Positions 1 through 12,684 of a stretch of 64,000 nucleotides of DNA are shown piece by piece (position 1 is the stretch's first letter; each line of letters opens with the position of its first letter). Source of the stretch: Astropecten irregularis (taxonomy: Eukaryota > Echinodermata > Asteroidea > Paxillosida > Astropectinidae). Position numbers and translations under genes: made by a program. The notes beneath the pieces are model-generated. The model saw nothing but the letters and a program-made list of their open reading frames with translations, ran no database searches and was not told the origin of the DNA. The stretch lies in the NCBI GenBank assembly GCA_963971285.1, contig OZ020252.1:18079662-18143661 (forward strand), written 5' to 3'.

Positions 1-48
1 ACATGGCAGACAGAAGGATCAAGTGCTGCATGTAGCTAAGACATTGGA

Positions 49-146
49 AGGTAAACAAAGAAAACTTGACTGGAGTAGGATTCGAACCAGCAACCCCCGG
101 AGTACCATACCGATGCTCTAAACCAACTGAGCTATTCAACCCTACA
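49..146 (-). mobile_element. tRNA-derived SINE, family 1
   Basis: The minus strand has an A-box like AGCTCAGTTGG and a B-box like GGTTCGAATCC. It is followed by the family tail matching CTTTGTT(T/C)AC. The same body recurs at about 8126, 19836, 20935, 31520, 47159, 50250 and 61590, so this is an interspersed element and not a functional tRNA gene. Confidence 0.8.
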
Positions 147-1377
147 TTGTACAGACAACAGTGTGCAGTGGCCACACACAAAATCTGAAAACACCAAGGA
201 AAAAGCTGAAATTTTAAAGGTTGTATATTTTTCTACAGAGCAGGTGTACAAAAAGAAGCTGAAATTCTGAGTTAAAATCTAAACCAAAAAATCAGAAAAT
301 TTTCAGATTTAAATCTGAAGTTTCACATCCCTGCAATTATCAAAAATGGCCTTGCAGTATTTGACTGTCCAAGCAGGTTATGGGAAATTGCGTAGGTCCA
401 ATGACAAAATTATCTAGAGATCTTACACTACAGCATACAATGTAATAATTACAGGTTGTACATACATCCAAGCCATCCAAGTTACTTCATACATGTAAGC
501 ACATGTGCAGTATTATCATAATTCCAGCATAATGTACAATGGTCCAGTACACACTGTCCATTCATGGACATCACAGGTTGCGCATGCAACCATGCAGGCC
601 AGAGATGACAACCATATTAATTACCACAATTACATAATTATGCACTGTATATAATGTACATACATACAGTGTACACTCACTATGATGCATACCACTGGAA
701 CCCATTCATGCTTAATGCTGCACACACACCCATGCATAAAACATACACAGATTGTAACTTATAATACAATATTACACTACATGGTACAGTACATGTATGT
801 GTACAATGTGATTTGCCAGTACTTTTACACAATGTTCACGTACACAAGGTGGTGACATACAGTTGTACAATGTATGTACGCGAATAGTTCACAATTTCTC
901 TCTCAAATTCAATTTCATGAGCTGTTTAGCGCATGTGGAATATGAATTCAATCATGATATTTGGGGAGAAATGTTAAATTATTCATGCATTTGTAGGCAT
1001 CTGGAGAATAGATCAATTCAATACAGTGGACATACTGTACAAGTAGTGTACTGCATGTCATATAGTCACGCCTCAGAGATCTACAATGTACATGAGAGGA
1101 AGACTAGTCTTGAAATTAAGGAATCCCAATACAATGCGGTGTCCCTTCAGCCAATCAGCATGAACCATACTTCAGATTTGAACTTGGACCAAATGTGGCC
1201 AGCCAGCAGCATGAGCTAGCCCCCACTAAGTCACAATGTCTGGGACAGACTCGCACACAATATGCAGACTACATATTTTTCACATGAAATCCAAATGAGA
1301 TGGATTCTAATTGGTTAGAAATTTATGTTAATTCATGTTAATTCATTCATTAAGAGTCCATTTGGTTTAAATTCCAA

Positions 1378-1673
1378 TTAAAGGTAGTATCATACTTTGG
1401 TTTTTGTCAAAGAAATACAGATTCATGGGCAAAAATATCAAGACAGATACAGTAACAGTCATCTGTGAAAATTTCAGTCCCACACGATGCCCACTTTTTG
1501 AGAAAACAGTGAAAAACGGCCACAGTGTATGTATCATAATGTATGTTTAAAATCTTTTCACCGTTATTTTGTATCTTTAAAAGATCAAAATTGTTTTTGG
1601 TCATAAGTAAATCTGTAAACATTTCTGTTTTGGTTTCCTACCAAAGTATGATAGTACCTATAACAACTCAGAT
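1378..1673. mobile_element. MITE family A (TIR, TTAA-flanked), diverged copy
   Basis: Begins TTAAAGGTAGTATCATACTT and ends with the inverted form (AAGTATGATAGTACC). The interior, with CAGATTCATGGGCAAAAATA and TTTTTGAGAAAACAGTGAAA, is shared with copies at 24204-24568 and 34617-34991. No coding capacity. Confidence 0.85.
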
Positions 1674-2304
1674 TTCCATAACAATTTTAACAGAAAATGC
1701 ACCAAAATTACTAAGTACTGAAAGTAGGTAAAGCGTGTGAGTGTAACAGGAGCCGGATGCAATGGTGACCCCAGAAGTTAAATTAAGTTCCTTGTTTTGT
1801 AACCATACCAACCGTAATTCACTTTTAATTTTATCTCTGCTGTTCAGGGCGGGTAAGGTTGGGGGGTGGTTACTTGTAAAAAATAATTTCTTGCCGCTTT
1901 GCCTGACCCCCCCCCCCAAAAAAAAAACACTGATTAATTTGGAGATTGCCAAAGCAGCAATTCCTTGACAAAACTTAAATTTGTCTTTCCCTAACTTCAC
2001 CATATTTGTACAGACAAAAATAAAATGAAGAGAGGCAAATGCATACATGCAAGGAAATTTGAATTGTCAGGCCTGCAATATTGTGCCAAATGATAAAGTT
2101 TGCCAATTGCAGTGTGGTAATTAATTATTAACCTTCTTTCGAGGTCACCTACAGGTGCTGGACGACTCGATAACAGGTCAACTCTGAACTATTTTGGAGA
2201 AGCTCAGGCCATCCCTGATATTTCAAGGTTGAGCCCACATGTCTACCATTTTGCATGCTTAGTCAGTAATCTATCTTGCTAAGCAGGAAAGACCCTTGTA
2301 GCGC

Positions 2305-2535
2305 TTAAAAAACAGAGGCTCAGGCTCTGGCTCAGACTCCAGCTCCATTTTGTGAATCCATTCTAAATTAACAGGTACCAAAATAGAGGCTTTTGGCTGC
2401 AGTTCAGAAGTAAATTTCTCTTGTTTGAAAAGGAAAACAGAGCTTCAGCTTCAAAGAAAAAACCACAACCTATATTTTCAGCATAGTATGGGTGACAAAG
2501 CTGGAGCCTGAGCCTCCATTTCATTTCGTAAACCT
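2305..2535. mobile_element. Repeat family D (GAGGCTCAGGCTC ends)
   Basis: Starts with GAGGCTCAGGCTCTGGCTC and ends with an imperfect inverted version (GGAGCCTGAGCCTCC). The interior AACAGAGCTTCAGCTTC and AACCACAACCTAT recurs in opposite orientation at about 26685-26930, so it is a short interspersed inverted-repeat element. Confidence 0.7.
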
Positions 2536-2569
2536 CCTATGTTCTACAGAGAGCTGAAGCTGTCCTTAC

Positions 2570-4421
2570 CTGATCAAAGACTTCCTTAGCGTCTTCCTCC
2601 TCATCGTCCTCTTGGGCAGAGTCTATGATCTCAATGAAGGCAGATCTACCTCTCCCGTTTATTATATCCCGAGCCTCCCGGCTCAACTGCAGCTCAAGTT
2701 CTTTGGTATCCATCTCGTTTTCCACCATGTCATCATCATCTTCATCTTCATCTTCATCGTCATCATTAGTTATCGCTGTCTCTTTGGTCTGCATTGCAAT
2801 CTCTAGTTTGTCCAAGGCGCTGGTGGCCACTGGATCGCAGCCAGGGCTCTGCTCGGTGTCCACGTACGAGGATGCGATAAGGCTGGGTTCATCCACGTGG
2901 CCCGTCGAGGAAAGGAATGTTGAAGAAGCATCTGTGTTTGCATCTGTGTTAGTCTGGTTGCCTGTCTTGCCCCGGGATTCCCCTGCGAGGGGGCCTCGAC
3001 CGGGGCGATCAGTCCGAGTCAACACGATGCTCGAGTCCCAATTTGGGCTCGCTTCGGTCTCCTCGGCTGTGGCGGCAGACACGGTGATCTCGCGCTCTTC
3101 CACGGTGGTGTCAGAGGCGGATGCCTGAGTGCTGTATTCAGAAGACATTTCTTCGCTATCCTCCTCTTCATACTCCTTGGAATAGCGGCGAATTCCCGTC
3201 CTGAGCTTGTGGGGGGAGCCAGACGAACGCATGACAACTTTCTTGGCAGTTGGAGAGGTCGGAGAGGTTGGGGACACGGGGGATTTTCTATCTTCTAAGT
3301 ACGCTCCGCCCTCTATATCAAGACCAAGTTTTTCATGTAGATTAATCTCGGGCTCGTCCAAGGCAATGAGAGCTGATGCAGAAACAGCTGCCTTGGTCTT
3401 GGGGGCCTGCACATGGTGGATATTTGTGGGACTTACTTCCATTCGTACAAAAGGCACAGGATCATCCAGGCTCCTACGCTTCTTTTCCTCCTCAGGCGAC
3501 ATGGAGCGCATCCGTGCACGACGCACCACTGCCGATTCTCCCTGGTCTTCAGCTTGCCTCTCTGTTCTGCCATTTTCCACAGTCGCGACTTGCTGAGGTC
3601 TTGTTGGCCTTGGCGAGGTCGGAGGTGAAAGCGTGGACCTCTCCTGTGGCCGCTGTTGGTGAACAGGTTCAGTGCTAGATGATTGAAGAGGTGAGTAAAA
3701 ATCTTGAACAACTTTGGAAAGGGGGCCAGCACTGCGAGTACTAGTACTATCAGAAACCTTGCCATCAAAACGGCGCGACGGTTTTTCAGGAACATCTACA
3801 GGAGATGGCCGGCCAGTTAGAGTCCTCTTGGGAGATTCGTTCTCTATGGAACTACCTGTGCTATCTGTGGAAGTATTGCGGCTGTAGCGTTTCTTGTTGA
3901 CGTGAGGACTGGTGGGTGGACTAAGAGGCTGCTTTGCTGTTGTGGTCATGCCCTTTCTGGAGGTTGGTGGGCTAGTGGCATGGTTGGTGGCCTCAAAGAG
4001 CATCCGGGCATTCTTGAACCGCATCCTAGGATCAACCTTGTTGTCGGACGACCGATCCTCATCTTGGTCCTCGTGCTGTTGATGCGTCAGTATGTTCAAG
4101 TTGAACTCCTGACTGGACGGCCGCGGCCTACTGGAATGCTGTGGTGCTGCGGTCTGCGGGGGATGCGCCACCCCGTTGGCCGTGTTGACCTTCGGTCTGA
4201 GAGGAGGCTTGGTGTCTTGCGGGGCCGCCTCAAAGAGATGGCGCAGCTTGCTGACCTTTGCTCCCGGCGTGGTGGCGATGTGCATCTCCCTAGCGACGGA
4301 GGTTCTCCTCTCAACGTTGATGCTGCCACTACCGCCTCCGCTGCTCCCGCCGCTACCTCCACTGCTGCTGACTCTGGTTGTCATGGTAGCGGACATCTCT
4401 ATCTCATCATTCCCCAAGGAT
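2570..4421 (-). CDS. PPP1R9: Neurabin/spinophilin-like scaffold, first coding exon (partial gene)
   Basis: Neurabins are F-actin-binding scaffolds that dock protein phosphatase 1 at synapses and cell junctions. The exon runs from a polypyrimidine/CTGCAG acceptor (exon start 4421) to a CAG|GTAAGG donor (last base 2570). The first in-frame ATG, at 4396-4394, gives 609 codons ending in phase 0. The upstream acceptor implies at least one 5' noncoding exon. The protein is Ser/Thr/Pro-rich and probably disordered, with many S/T-P sites (SPTSPTSPT). It has neurabin-style hydrophobic repeats: VSKLRHLFEA (about residues 48-57), RFKNARMLFEA (126-136) and a weaker SKVVQDFYSPL (227-237). Near the end is an Asp/Glu run. 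These resemble the N-terminal repeats of vertebrate neurabins (IKNLF, TRKMFE, LSAVFE). The PP1-binding RVxF motif, PDZ domain and coiled coil would lie on exons left of the window and are not seen. Head-to-head position with sarcoglycan supports the call. Another actin-binding scaffold remains possible. Confidence 0.75.
2741..2766 (-). repeat. GAT/GAA trinucleotide run encoding an acidic tract
   Basis: The plus strand shows CATCATCATCTTCATCTTC-type repeats. Read on the minus strand they encode an Asp/Glu tract inside the neurabin-like exon. Such runs vary in length between alleles. Acidic stretches also precede the PP1-docking motif in vertebrate neurabins, which I know from the family and do not see here. 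Confidence 0.8.
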
Positions 4422-5754
4422 CTGCAGAAAAAAAAAAAATTGTTCATACTATCAAGAGTTTGAAGCATCTTAGATTCTGCATTGCTTGCAAATGACCCTG
4501 AAATTGAGATTATAAACAGCTGCCCTGTTCACACAACATTCATGCATCCTGCATGTACATGTACAAGGCTATCAATCGATTAAATGAAAGGGTCAAACAT
4601 AAATGTTGGCTGCACACAAGAAAATCGCAATAACTGATCACTGATAAGATCACTGTACCTCTTGTTCTTTCTAGGGAAAAAATAAGATTAGATCAGTCTG
4701 ACTTTATTATAATGTAACATATGTCTGACTTGAAATGCGAATGAACCACTGGACATGTAACATGTATGGAGCCATGCATGTACCATACAGTTAGCACTTT
4801 AGGAGCACTGACTCCATCATACTGCAAAATTTTAGTCTGTGTATAAAACTGTATATACACAGATAAAAAGTCAAGTGTAAAAAATGCCTTTTAAACATAC
4901 AATGCACATCCCACGAATCATATGTTTTTGTGTACAGTTTGCACAATTGTGCATTTCCATCAATGGAATACAAGTCCAGTGAACTGTGGCGAGAAGTGAT
5001 GAATACAAACAAGCGTTTGCAAGCAACGCCTTTTAAAAAGCACACCTACACGTATGGACGTGTACCGGCACCTTTCATTGCTACACACACATATTCCACA
5101 GCAAAAGGGCCCTGAAATTGCACACGGTATACTAAACAGTCAGTAGTTCCCATCGCTGTTGTCACTGGTTTTGCTACAATGGCCAGTATAAGGCACAATA
5201 GATTTGTGTGGTACATGTATGTGGTCGTGTAGACAGTGTACGAATGTCACGGAGTACACAAGTCACATGATAAGAACCACTACATACAGTAATGCATGGG
5301 TATTAACATTGCGAGTGGGCAAAAATGTTCACAATGATCTCATGTGTCTTTCATAATGTAAGCTTCCCATGAACTTAACAAATAATGCTGGAAAATCAAG
5401 TACACCTGTACATGTGTAGAATACACCTGTATGCCAGCAGATGATTGATACTGTGTCAAATGATCGCAATACATGTACTGCAGCATAAAATTCATTGCAC
5501 TGGAGCATCATTCACATTCACCATCACTGAATAATGGAATCATGCAATAAAGCAAATCTTACATGATCCTGCTTCGGATAGCTCTGTTTAATAATAATTT
5601 TTTTCAATAATGCATCATTTCTCCATATATCCCTCCTTGCCATCGTTGCTTGGGGCCTGAATGCGTAGCTCTGATCACTGCATGAGAAACAATCTCCCCC
5701 TGGGCCCGATGTGGAGCAACGAAGAAGAAATGACCAGACACCTGCTCATTTGGG

Positions 5755-5875
5755 GACCATTTCCGGGTGATGATAACCCGAGACGTAATCAAGCAGGGAG
5801 ATGAAAAACCCAATCAGCAGAGTGCCTCCGGTGGGATTTGAACCATCAACCCCTGAGATGCGAACCGAGGAAAAT
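5755..5875 (-). mobile_element. tRNA-like SINE fragment, family 3
   Basis: The minus strand carries a B-box like GGTTCAAATCCCACCGG next to GGGTTGATGG, and the A-box half is poorly preserved. It differs from SINE families 1 and 2. A single copy gives only modest support. Confidence 0.45.
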
Positions 5876-6540
5876 TACAATTATGTCATCACGACTGCCC
5901 AACTTAAACAGAAAAAAATAAAAGCTGTTGCTTTTTGGGTATAAGACACACCTCTGGCCCCTAATTTTCCTCAAATCCACACCATTTAATTTCCGGTTCA
6001 AATCCTGGTAACTCATAACCACACAACCACGCAATTTTACTATGAATTACATACATTCCAGTGGGTGACAGTGCCAGTGGTACAGAGAAAGTCAAGTAAA
6101 TAACCCATTTCAATAGCTCAATAGAGGCAATATGACCAAACAACAAACATTACCAAAAAGGCACTGCCAATTCCAAATTATTGAACGTGAACAGCTAGAA
6201 ATACGTGAAGCTTTTCAAAAGATTTAGGAAATTGTAACAATGACAAAAAATGTCAGTTCATGACAACAATTCATAGATAAATTTAATTCTATCGTCACCT
6301 TTTGATGCAAATCTAGCAAATTATCTTGATCATGATCTTGAAATCTCTAAAATATGACCAAAAGCACTGATTCTTCATGCATCTCTACCACTGTTTTATA
6401 AACATAAATTATAGATTAAAATCATAATTCTGCAATACGAAAACAAAACCCTACAATTTCCGGATTTGATTTGGTGGACATTTTATTTGAATGATACTAA
6501 AATATTTTTAATAATCATATAAATTGTAGGCCTTGTACAG

Positions 6541-6735
6541 TATCATTTCATACTACATGTACATTGTACATGTACATTATGTACTACATAGTATCAAAAA
6601 AACAATTTATACAGTGTAGCAAAATGTTTCTTAACTTTTACATATATTTTTACAATAATGTACATAAGCACATGTATGTATTATATTACATAGGCCTGTA
6701 CATTGTAAATGTACAATACATGTATCACACATGTA
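6541..6735. repeat. Cluster of TACATGTA / TGTACA palindromes
   Basis: TACATGTA, GTACATGTAC and variants occur many times in under 200 bp. The same octamer recurs across the left 16 kb. This is a compositional repeat with no known function from sequence alone. Confidence 0.7.
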
Positions 6736-8125
6736 TGTAGGTCAATGCATGAGGAATGCAATTTTAGGCAAGTGTGAAGCTTATGACCCATTATGTGTCC
6801 ATACATGAGGTGACATTATGGCATGGCCTCATTGTGATGGCTCAAGGGGAGCAGCCAGACACAATAGGGATTATCCTGAAATAACCTTAGGCAGTTGCAA
6901 TTATTGGCCATAATTCTGTCCTCCTTTCAACCAGGACAGCAGGACAGCCGGCAACAATTGGATTCCTCCTTCATTCTGTCATCCTCCTCCTGAGACAACA
7001 ATGGTTTCCATCCAAAGATGGCTTCTCCACTAGTGACAATTTAAGGTCAAGCACAATCAGCAGAGAATGTTTTCATTTTTCCGCTTCGAGTCTGTCACAT
7101 TCCTATTATCCGACTGACCATTACCAACTGGTCAAGTATTAAATTCGGACCACATGTATAGCAATTAGTGCAATGTTTGGATCAAGGTAACACTAAAGAC
7201 TAAGGTTGGCCAAATTTACACTCAATTTGTAACGGTCACCTTAAAATGTCAACTGCCCTGGAAACATGATGTCCAAAAGATGGCCAGACGGACACCCCCT
7301 GTGGCTGAAGTCTTGCATCAATTGGTGGTCTAAATTGTAGAATCTCCCAAGACTTATTGTATACTGTACACATCATGTAGGCCTAAGGGGAGTTACAGTA
7401 TGTACATCTTGCTGGTAGCCAAAACGCACACATAAAGTACATGAATGAATGAATATAGCTCTCATTTGCAGTTATGAGTAACCGATATACACACATAAAT
7501 GTACACATGGGTGGGGTTGTTTATCAGAATATGCTCCATGTAATTTTCAACATGATGTCTTTATCGTCAAGCTGGATGCAAATCCATCACATGATTCAGC
7601 CCCTGCTGTGCTGAAGATTGGCTGTGAAGCCACTCGACCCTGACTGGACTAAAGCTACATGCAGTTACCTAATAAGATCCTAATAATATGACCATGTGAC
7701 TGGCAGGATATGAGTTAATAAATTTAAGCTATAATGTGCGACAGGTGCAACCTGTGTTATTAAGAAAAATTAATAATCTTTAATTTTAATGGCAAACAAT
7801 AACATCCAGTAGTGAGAAAGTTACAGACGGGTTTTAGGATATTTATTGGCAATACTGTACTTGAAATTACTTTCGGCCATCTGAAATCAAAAAAATTATT
7901 TTTTATTTTGTTTCAATAATAAATGCATGAATCCAGTGTATACGTGTTGGCACTGGAGCACCATATATGTTCACAGAATATTGTGTTACATGTTACACTG
8001 TACATGTATGTAATTGTTACCCTACAGGGCCTATATGCACACCTGTGTGAATGCCGTCACATCATACTAAGTACCAGATATTTTTTTTTCATTCTTCAAT
8101 TCTAATTGAAAATGTATCTGAAAAG

Positions 8126-8252
8126 TGAACAAAGAAAAATTTACTGGAGCGGGATTCGAACCGGCGACCTCCTGAATACCGTACAGGCGCTCTACCAACT
8201 GAGCCATCTAGCCCTGCGTTGGTGGTGACCCCAATAGTCAATTATCTTTGTT
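8126..8252 (-). mobile_element. tRNA-derived SINE, family 1
   Basis: The minus strand reads GGGCTAGATGGCTCAGTTGG, then B-box GGTTCGAATCCCGCTCCAGT, then the CTTTGTTCAC tail. Its flank (GACTATTGGGGTCACCACC) matches the 5' flank of other family-1 copies. Both Pol III boxes are well preserved. Confidence 0.88.
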
Positions 8253-10094
8253 CGTTTGAAAATGTATCTAACGTATAATTAAGATTGTGTCCTATTTTGT
8301 TTTGGTTGGTATTTTCTTTGAGTAATGTTTGAGTACACATAATAGGCCTATACGTTGTTTATTTTTTATCTATTTTCCCTTTTTGTCATTAATTGTCAAT
8401 TTGAACATGGTCCTTAAGAATGGCAGTTTTGTAACTGATGGAGCCAACCTGTTTGCATACTAGTATAATTCAACTGCAAATAAAAAAATCTTAATTTATT
8501 ATAAATGACAACACCATTTAATTTCATCAAATGCCGTTCCGGAAACCTTTCCCGTGATGAGTACCAAATAATTAACTCCATAAATTCTTCTGACAAGTCT
8601 CCTCCCCTTCCAAAAATAATAATAATTACAATTCTAATCAAAGACTGGGCATAATTCACTCAATAATACTAACCGTGTTACATTACACACGTGGGACTGG
8701 TCATTATAGTGTCAGACTGCAAAATGAGTCACGATATTGTAATGTATAGAGCCCAGCACTGTATGCGCTCAGTCATTGCCACGGTGAAACTTGTTGTGTG
8801 CACGATGATGTGTGCATGTACAATATCATTTCCCAGAAACATGAGCCCTGTATGAACTTATCATGTGCAATATTATTACTGTGCTAGTTAGAACTTGTCT
8901 GTACTTGTGTTACAGAAAGGAAGGTATTTGTGGATAATTATAAAACCACAGGAAGTTTCTGTACAATTTCCTGGCAGACCTTTGAAGATGTGTGAATAAA
9001 GGAGACAAGATCCATAGATATCAATGTGGCTCCTAAATCTGTTTTTTTAAACAAAAATTTCCAAAAGTTGTTTATAATTAAACTACCATGAACCTCGACC
9101 CACTGAAAACATATACTGTACTTGTAGGGCCTACATGTTTATCATCAAATTTCCAATCAGCTTTTTGAAGTGAATTCTAAAACTGAATGAAAAAAGAAAT
9201 AACTGAAAGAACATTTGTACCCAACTACATAGTATTTTATTTGATGCCGAGATTAAAACTGCCTACAGCAATGACATAGGAAACTGCCACTGCACATAGC
9301 AACAAAAAGGACAGAGAAAATTGAAAAGCAGTGCAATTATGCCCAAACAATGGCAGCTTCCTACGTGTATGCTGTGCACATACCTGACAATTTAGCAGAT
9401 TCTTTTCATCATTTCCAATGCTTGTATCAGGAAAAAATTATTCCTCAGGCAAATTCAACTTTCTCTTGGCAAGAAAAGAGCTATGTACTTTATTTAGGAG
9501 TGGTTTCCAGTTGCAATCCCAGCAGGGTTCCAACCAAAAGTCAGATCAGACAGATTCTCAAAAAAACACAGCAACTCTGCTGTGTCAGCTCTGCTAAGTA
9601 AAAGGGTCCAGCTAGGGTAGGGTCAAAATGTGAAACCACCAAATAGAATTCTGCATATTACAGACGATATTGAGGTATCATTTGTTGGTTTTAGTGGTTT
9701 GCAGTGTACAGTGCTCATATGTGAGCTAAATGCTGTTTCAAAGCTAGTCTCTGTACATTCCGGGCTATTTTTTGAGAATGGAATGTTACAAATTATATTT
9801 ATTAGTGTAAAGTACAAAAGAATTGTCACTGCTGCTATTTTGCCTCAGTGATTAGAGAATGCTGCCATCTACAATAATCTCACTTTGAATTAAAATTTTA
9901 CAATATATTTATAAATTACATGTACACTGATTAGTTTCCCTACCTGTGAAGTTCACTTACATGCGTATAGCGTCATTTATTAATAAAAGGTGAAATAAAT
10001 CATATTTGTATTCAAGTTCAAGATAAAAATGTGGCTACAAATATTTTAAACATACAATCCGAGTAAACATCCTGAATACACAGCTGGTGTTCCA

Positions 10095-10205
10095 ACTCCG
10101 TAATTCAGACATTTTTGGACAACCGCAAAAACAGATGCCTAGCGGGTACGCCGTCTGCACTAGTAAGCAGGAGTTTGTGGGTTCGAATCCCAACTGAGTC
10201 AGCAC
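10095..10205 (+). mobile_element. tRNA-derived SINE, family 2
   Basis: Contains CTAGTAAGCAGGAG followed by B-box GTGGGTTCGAATCCCA and CTGAGTCAG. It matches a copy at 33735-33850. The acceptor stem does not close as in a working tRNA. Confidence 0.75.
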
Positions 10206-11029
10206 ATGATATTTGTTTTCATGTGTGCTCAAAGGCACTTTAGTGTAAAGTGCTTATCTACAATGTACGTCGTTGAAGGGCAATAAATCGTTTCTCCTCG
10301 AGGAATAAATCAATTATAACATAAACTTATTCTTGTATAATTTGCTACTCCTCCCCAATTCTTTTAAAATGTTCAAAAGTTGTATTGTGACAGTGATCTT
10401 TACAAGTCCTAAGCATTCATATTACGTAGACATTTCCATTTTCCCAACTAATGGAAAAGTCCCTCAGTGCTGTATTTCTTCCCACTTAAGATGCATAGAG
10501 TGGAATTCAAGGCCTACAGTAATACAGTATTAATTCTTCCCTTCCGAGGTTTATCATTATAATATTGAATATGATCACCATTACATACAGCCAGACAGGC
10601 AAACAGGAGGAAATGAGCAAAACATGGCAGGATTTGACGTGGAGAAACAGGGAGGACACCTGTGCCTCTTCTTAAACAATAGACTTCTTTGTTCAAACTG
10701 ACACACCCATTTTGAGTTAACAAGGTCTGGACAAGGCATTTTGCTAAGTCCAGATTTCTTCTTATTTTTATTATTAGTCTGTACAAATCTCCATTTACTG
10801 TCGTTTGTAATGACTAAAGAACTTAACTGCACAAATCAGCACATTAGAGAAGCTCATTTTTGATATCCAGTCTGAGTGTACATAATGTATTTCTGTGAAA
10901 ATGACTAGCACAAAGGAAGAATTCAGTAAAAAGAAATGTACATGTATGTCTTTCATCTTGAAAATAGAAAACTTGACATCATAACAGAAAATTAATGTAT
11001 AGTAGTACCATATATTATGAAAATTAGCC

Positions 11030-11110
11030 TTCGATGAAGATCCTGCTAGGATTGAAACACATCAGGCCCTCCTAAGTCCAATCATTAATAAAAAGAATTA
11101 GATTAAAATG
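11030..11110 (+). mobile_element. Family H fragment (GATCCTGCTAGGATC core)
   Basis: Reads GATGAAGATCCTGCTAGGAT, then TGAAAC and CATCAGGCCCTCCTAA. It shares this core with copies at about 16372, 29590, 37470, 47090 and 47285. Confidence 0.75.
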
Positions 11111-12681
11111 TGTTATCATGCTGAAAGGACAGTGCTTTCTATAGTCACAAAACTAACATGTAAATGCAATATGTTCGTATATCACTGTACTACAGTACAT
11201 CAATGCTTTGGAGAGATTTTGTTTACATCTTTTTTTGCACATGGTGTGAACTCAAGTATATTATAATACCAGTAAATGTTGAAAACTGCTCTAAATTTCA
11301 AAACGAACACTGCACTTAAATGTTTACTGGAAACTTCCAGGGTATAATAACATGTTTTGATTACCAACTTTAAAATATGTGTAGATTGTATTCAGATATG
11401 ATATGGGCTGGATATTTTACCAAATTCATTTGTACACGTACATGTGTACGTGTGCGCATTTGGTTGTCAATGAAAAAACTGCTAGTGTTGAACTAGTGTT
11501 GTTCCTAAATGGACCGTTTTGGCTTTGCTCTTAAGCCCTGCCTACCTTAGCAATGCCATGTGTTGTACACATATGTACAACATGACCGAGGTACATGTAA
11601 TGGACAACAATGGCAATGGTCAATATGCACATTTTGATCATGACAGGCCGAAAGGGCCCATTAGCTAAAAAAGAGAATCGTTTATGTTGTTGCTAAACCC
11701 ACATGCACTGCTGTAACTGGTTTAAATCAATTGTATGTTGGTCCACACATGGTCCGCTGGCTTACCTATAAGCGTGACATGAAACAGTCAATGATATGTG
11801 GTCGTGTTCCCAGTCTTCATGTATAGGTTTGTACATGGGCCCATTGCTAAAGCACGTGAGGATCTTTTCATCGCGCACAAATGTATGGAACCTTCAAACA
11901 CTGTGTGCATTCAAAGTGACACGCGACAAATTTGTTGAAATTGCAATCCAAAAAATAATCGTAAGTACCACTGAAGTACCACTTGTTCATGTTTGACATA
12001 TAGAAGCCGGCAGGTGCTTTTATGGAATGTTTTGACTTGATTTCAGGTGTTTTTGAGGCGATCTGTTTATGATTTAAGTTTTACTACATTACTTAGCGTG
12101 GGACGTTAGTGCGACTGATGAAGTCAAAAATCGTTAAAAACAAGCTCTAATGAGTAACGGCCCAGTAAGTGGGACCAGGGCCGGGCCTATTTATTTAGTA
12201 CTTTATTTAATATTAATAATATTACACTTACAGAATAGGGATTAGTGTCAAGTTTTACGCCACCCATTATTATTTTAACAGTATTTATTTAGCTTCTAAG
12301 TTTTACTGTTCCAAAATGAGATTGTTACATAAAAGCAAATATTCATGGGGGTCCTGTAAACCCTGAAATGAACATATTTCGGTAATATTTCAGTGAAAAA
12401 AAACCACAACAGTTTCCTTACTTACCCCAAATAATTACTGAAAATGATATGGGTAAAAGACACCAATGCCCAGAAAGGGGCCTAAAAATCCTTCCACTGA
12501 CTGAAGTAGAACATAATATATTTGTAAACACCATGGTAGATATTGCAATATTTTTTTCCAAAGCGAGTATGAAATGAAATGAACCCTCCCCCTTTCCACA
12601 ACACACTGTACACGCGCTATCTAGACTACAGCATCAACAAAGTACCTGCCATTTCTAATGTTACGTCGACAACGATGACTT

Positions 12682-12684
12682 ACC
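12682..12684 (-). other. Candidate 5' splice site of a neurabin 5' UTR exon
   Basis: On the minus strand the sequence CAG|GTAAGT is a perfect consensus donor with the exon end at 12684, about 870 bp from the sarcoglycan start codon. A noncoding neurabin exon upstream of this donor would place the two divergent starts close together. One consensus donor can occur by chance. Confidence 0.3.

Larger units (their letters stand above)
1..2569. other. Intron of the neurabin-like gene, repeat-bearing
   Basis: DNA 3' of the exon on the minus strand. It holds a tRNA-like SINE (about 49-146), a family-A MITE (1378-1673) and a family-D repeat (about 2305-2535) lying only about 35 bp from the splice donor. 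I searched the minus strand for an exon carrying a PP1-docking motif or PDZ sequence and saw none. The open frame at 863-1219 has no recognisable protein features. Confidence 0.6.

Noticed and set aside
863-1219. 118-codon plus-strand open frame
   Set aside because: No family motif, no splice or composition support, AT-rich surroundings; looks like chance.
3207-3596. Plus-strand frames across the neurabin exon (also 3902-4495)
   Set aside because: Shadows of the long minus-strand exon; GC-rich coding DNA keeps other frames open.
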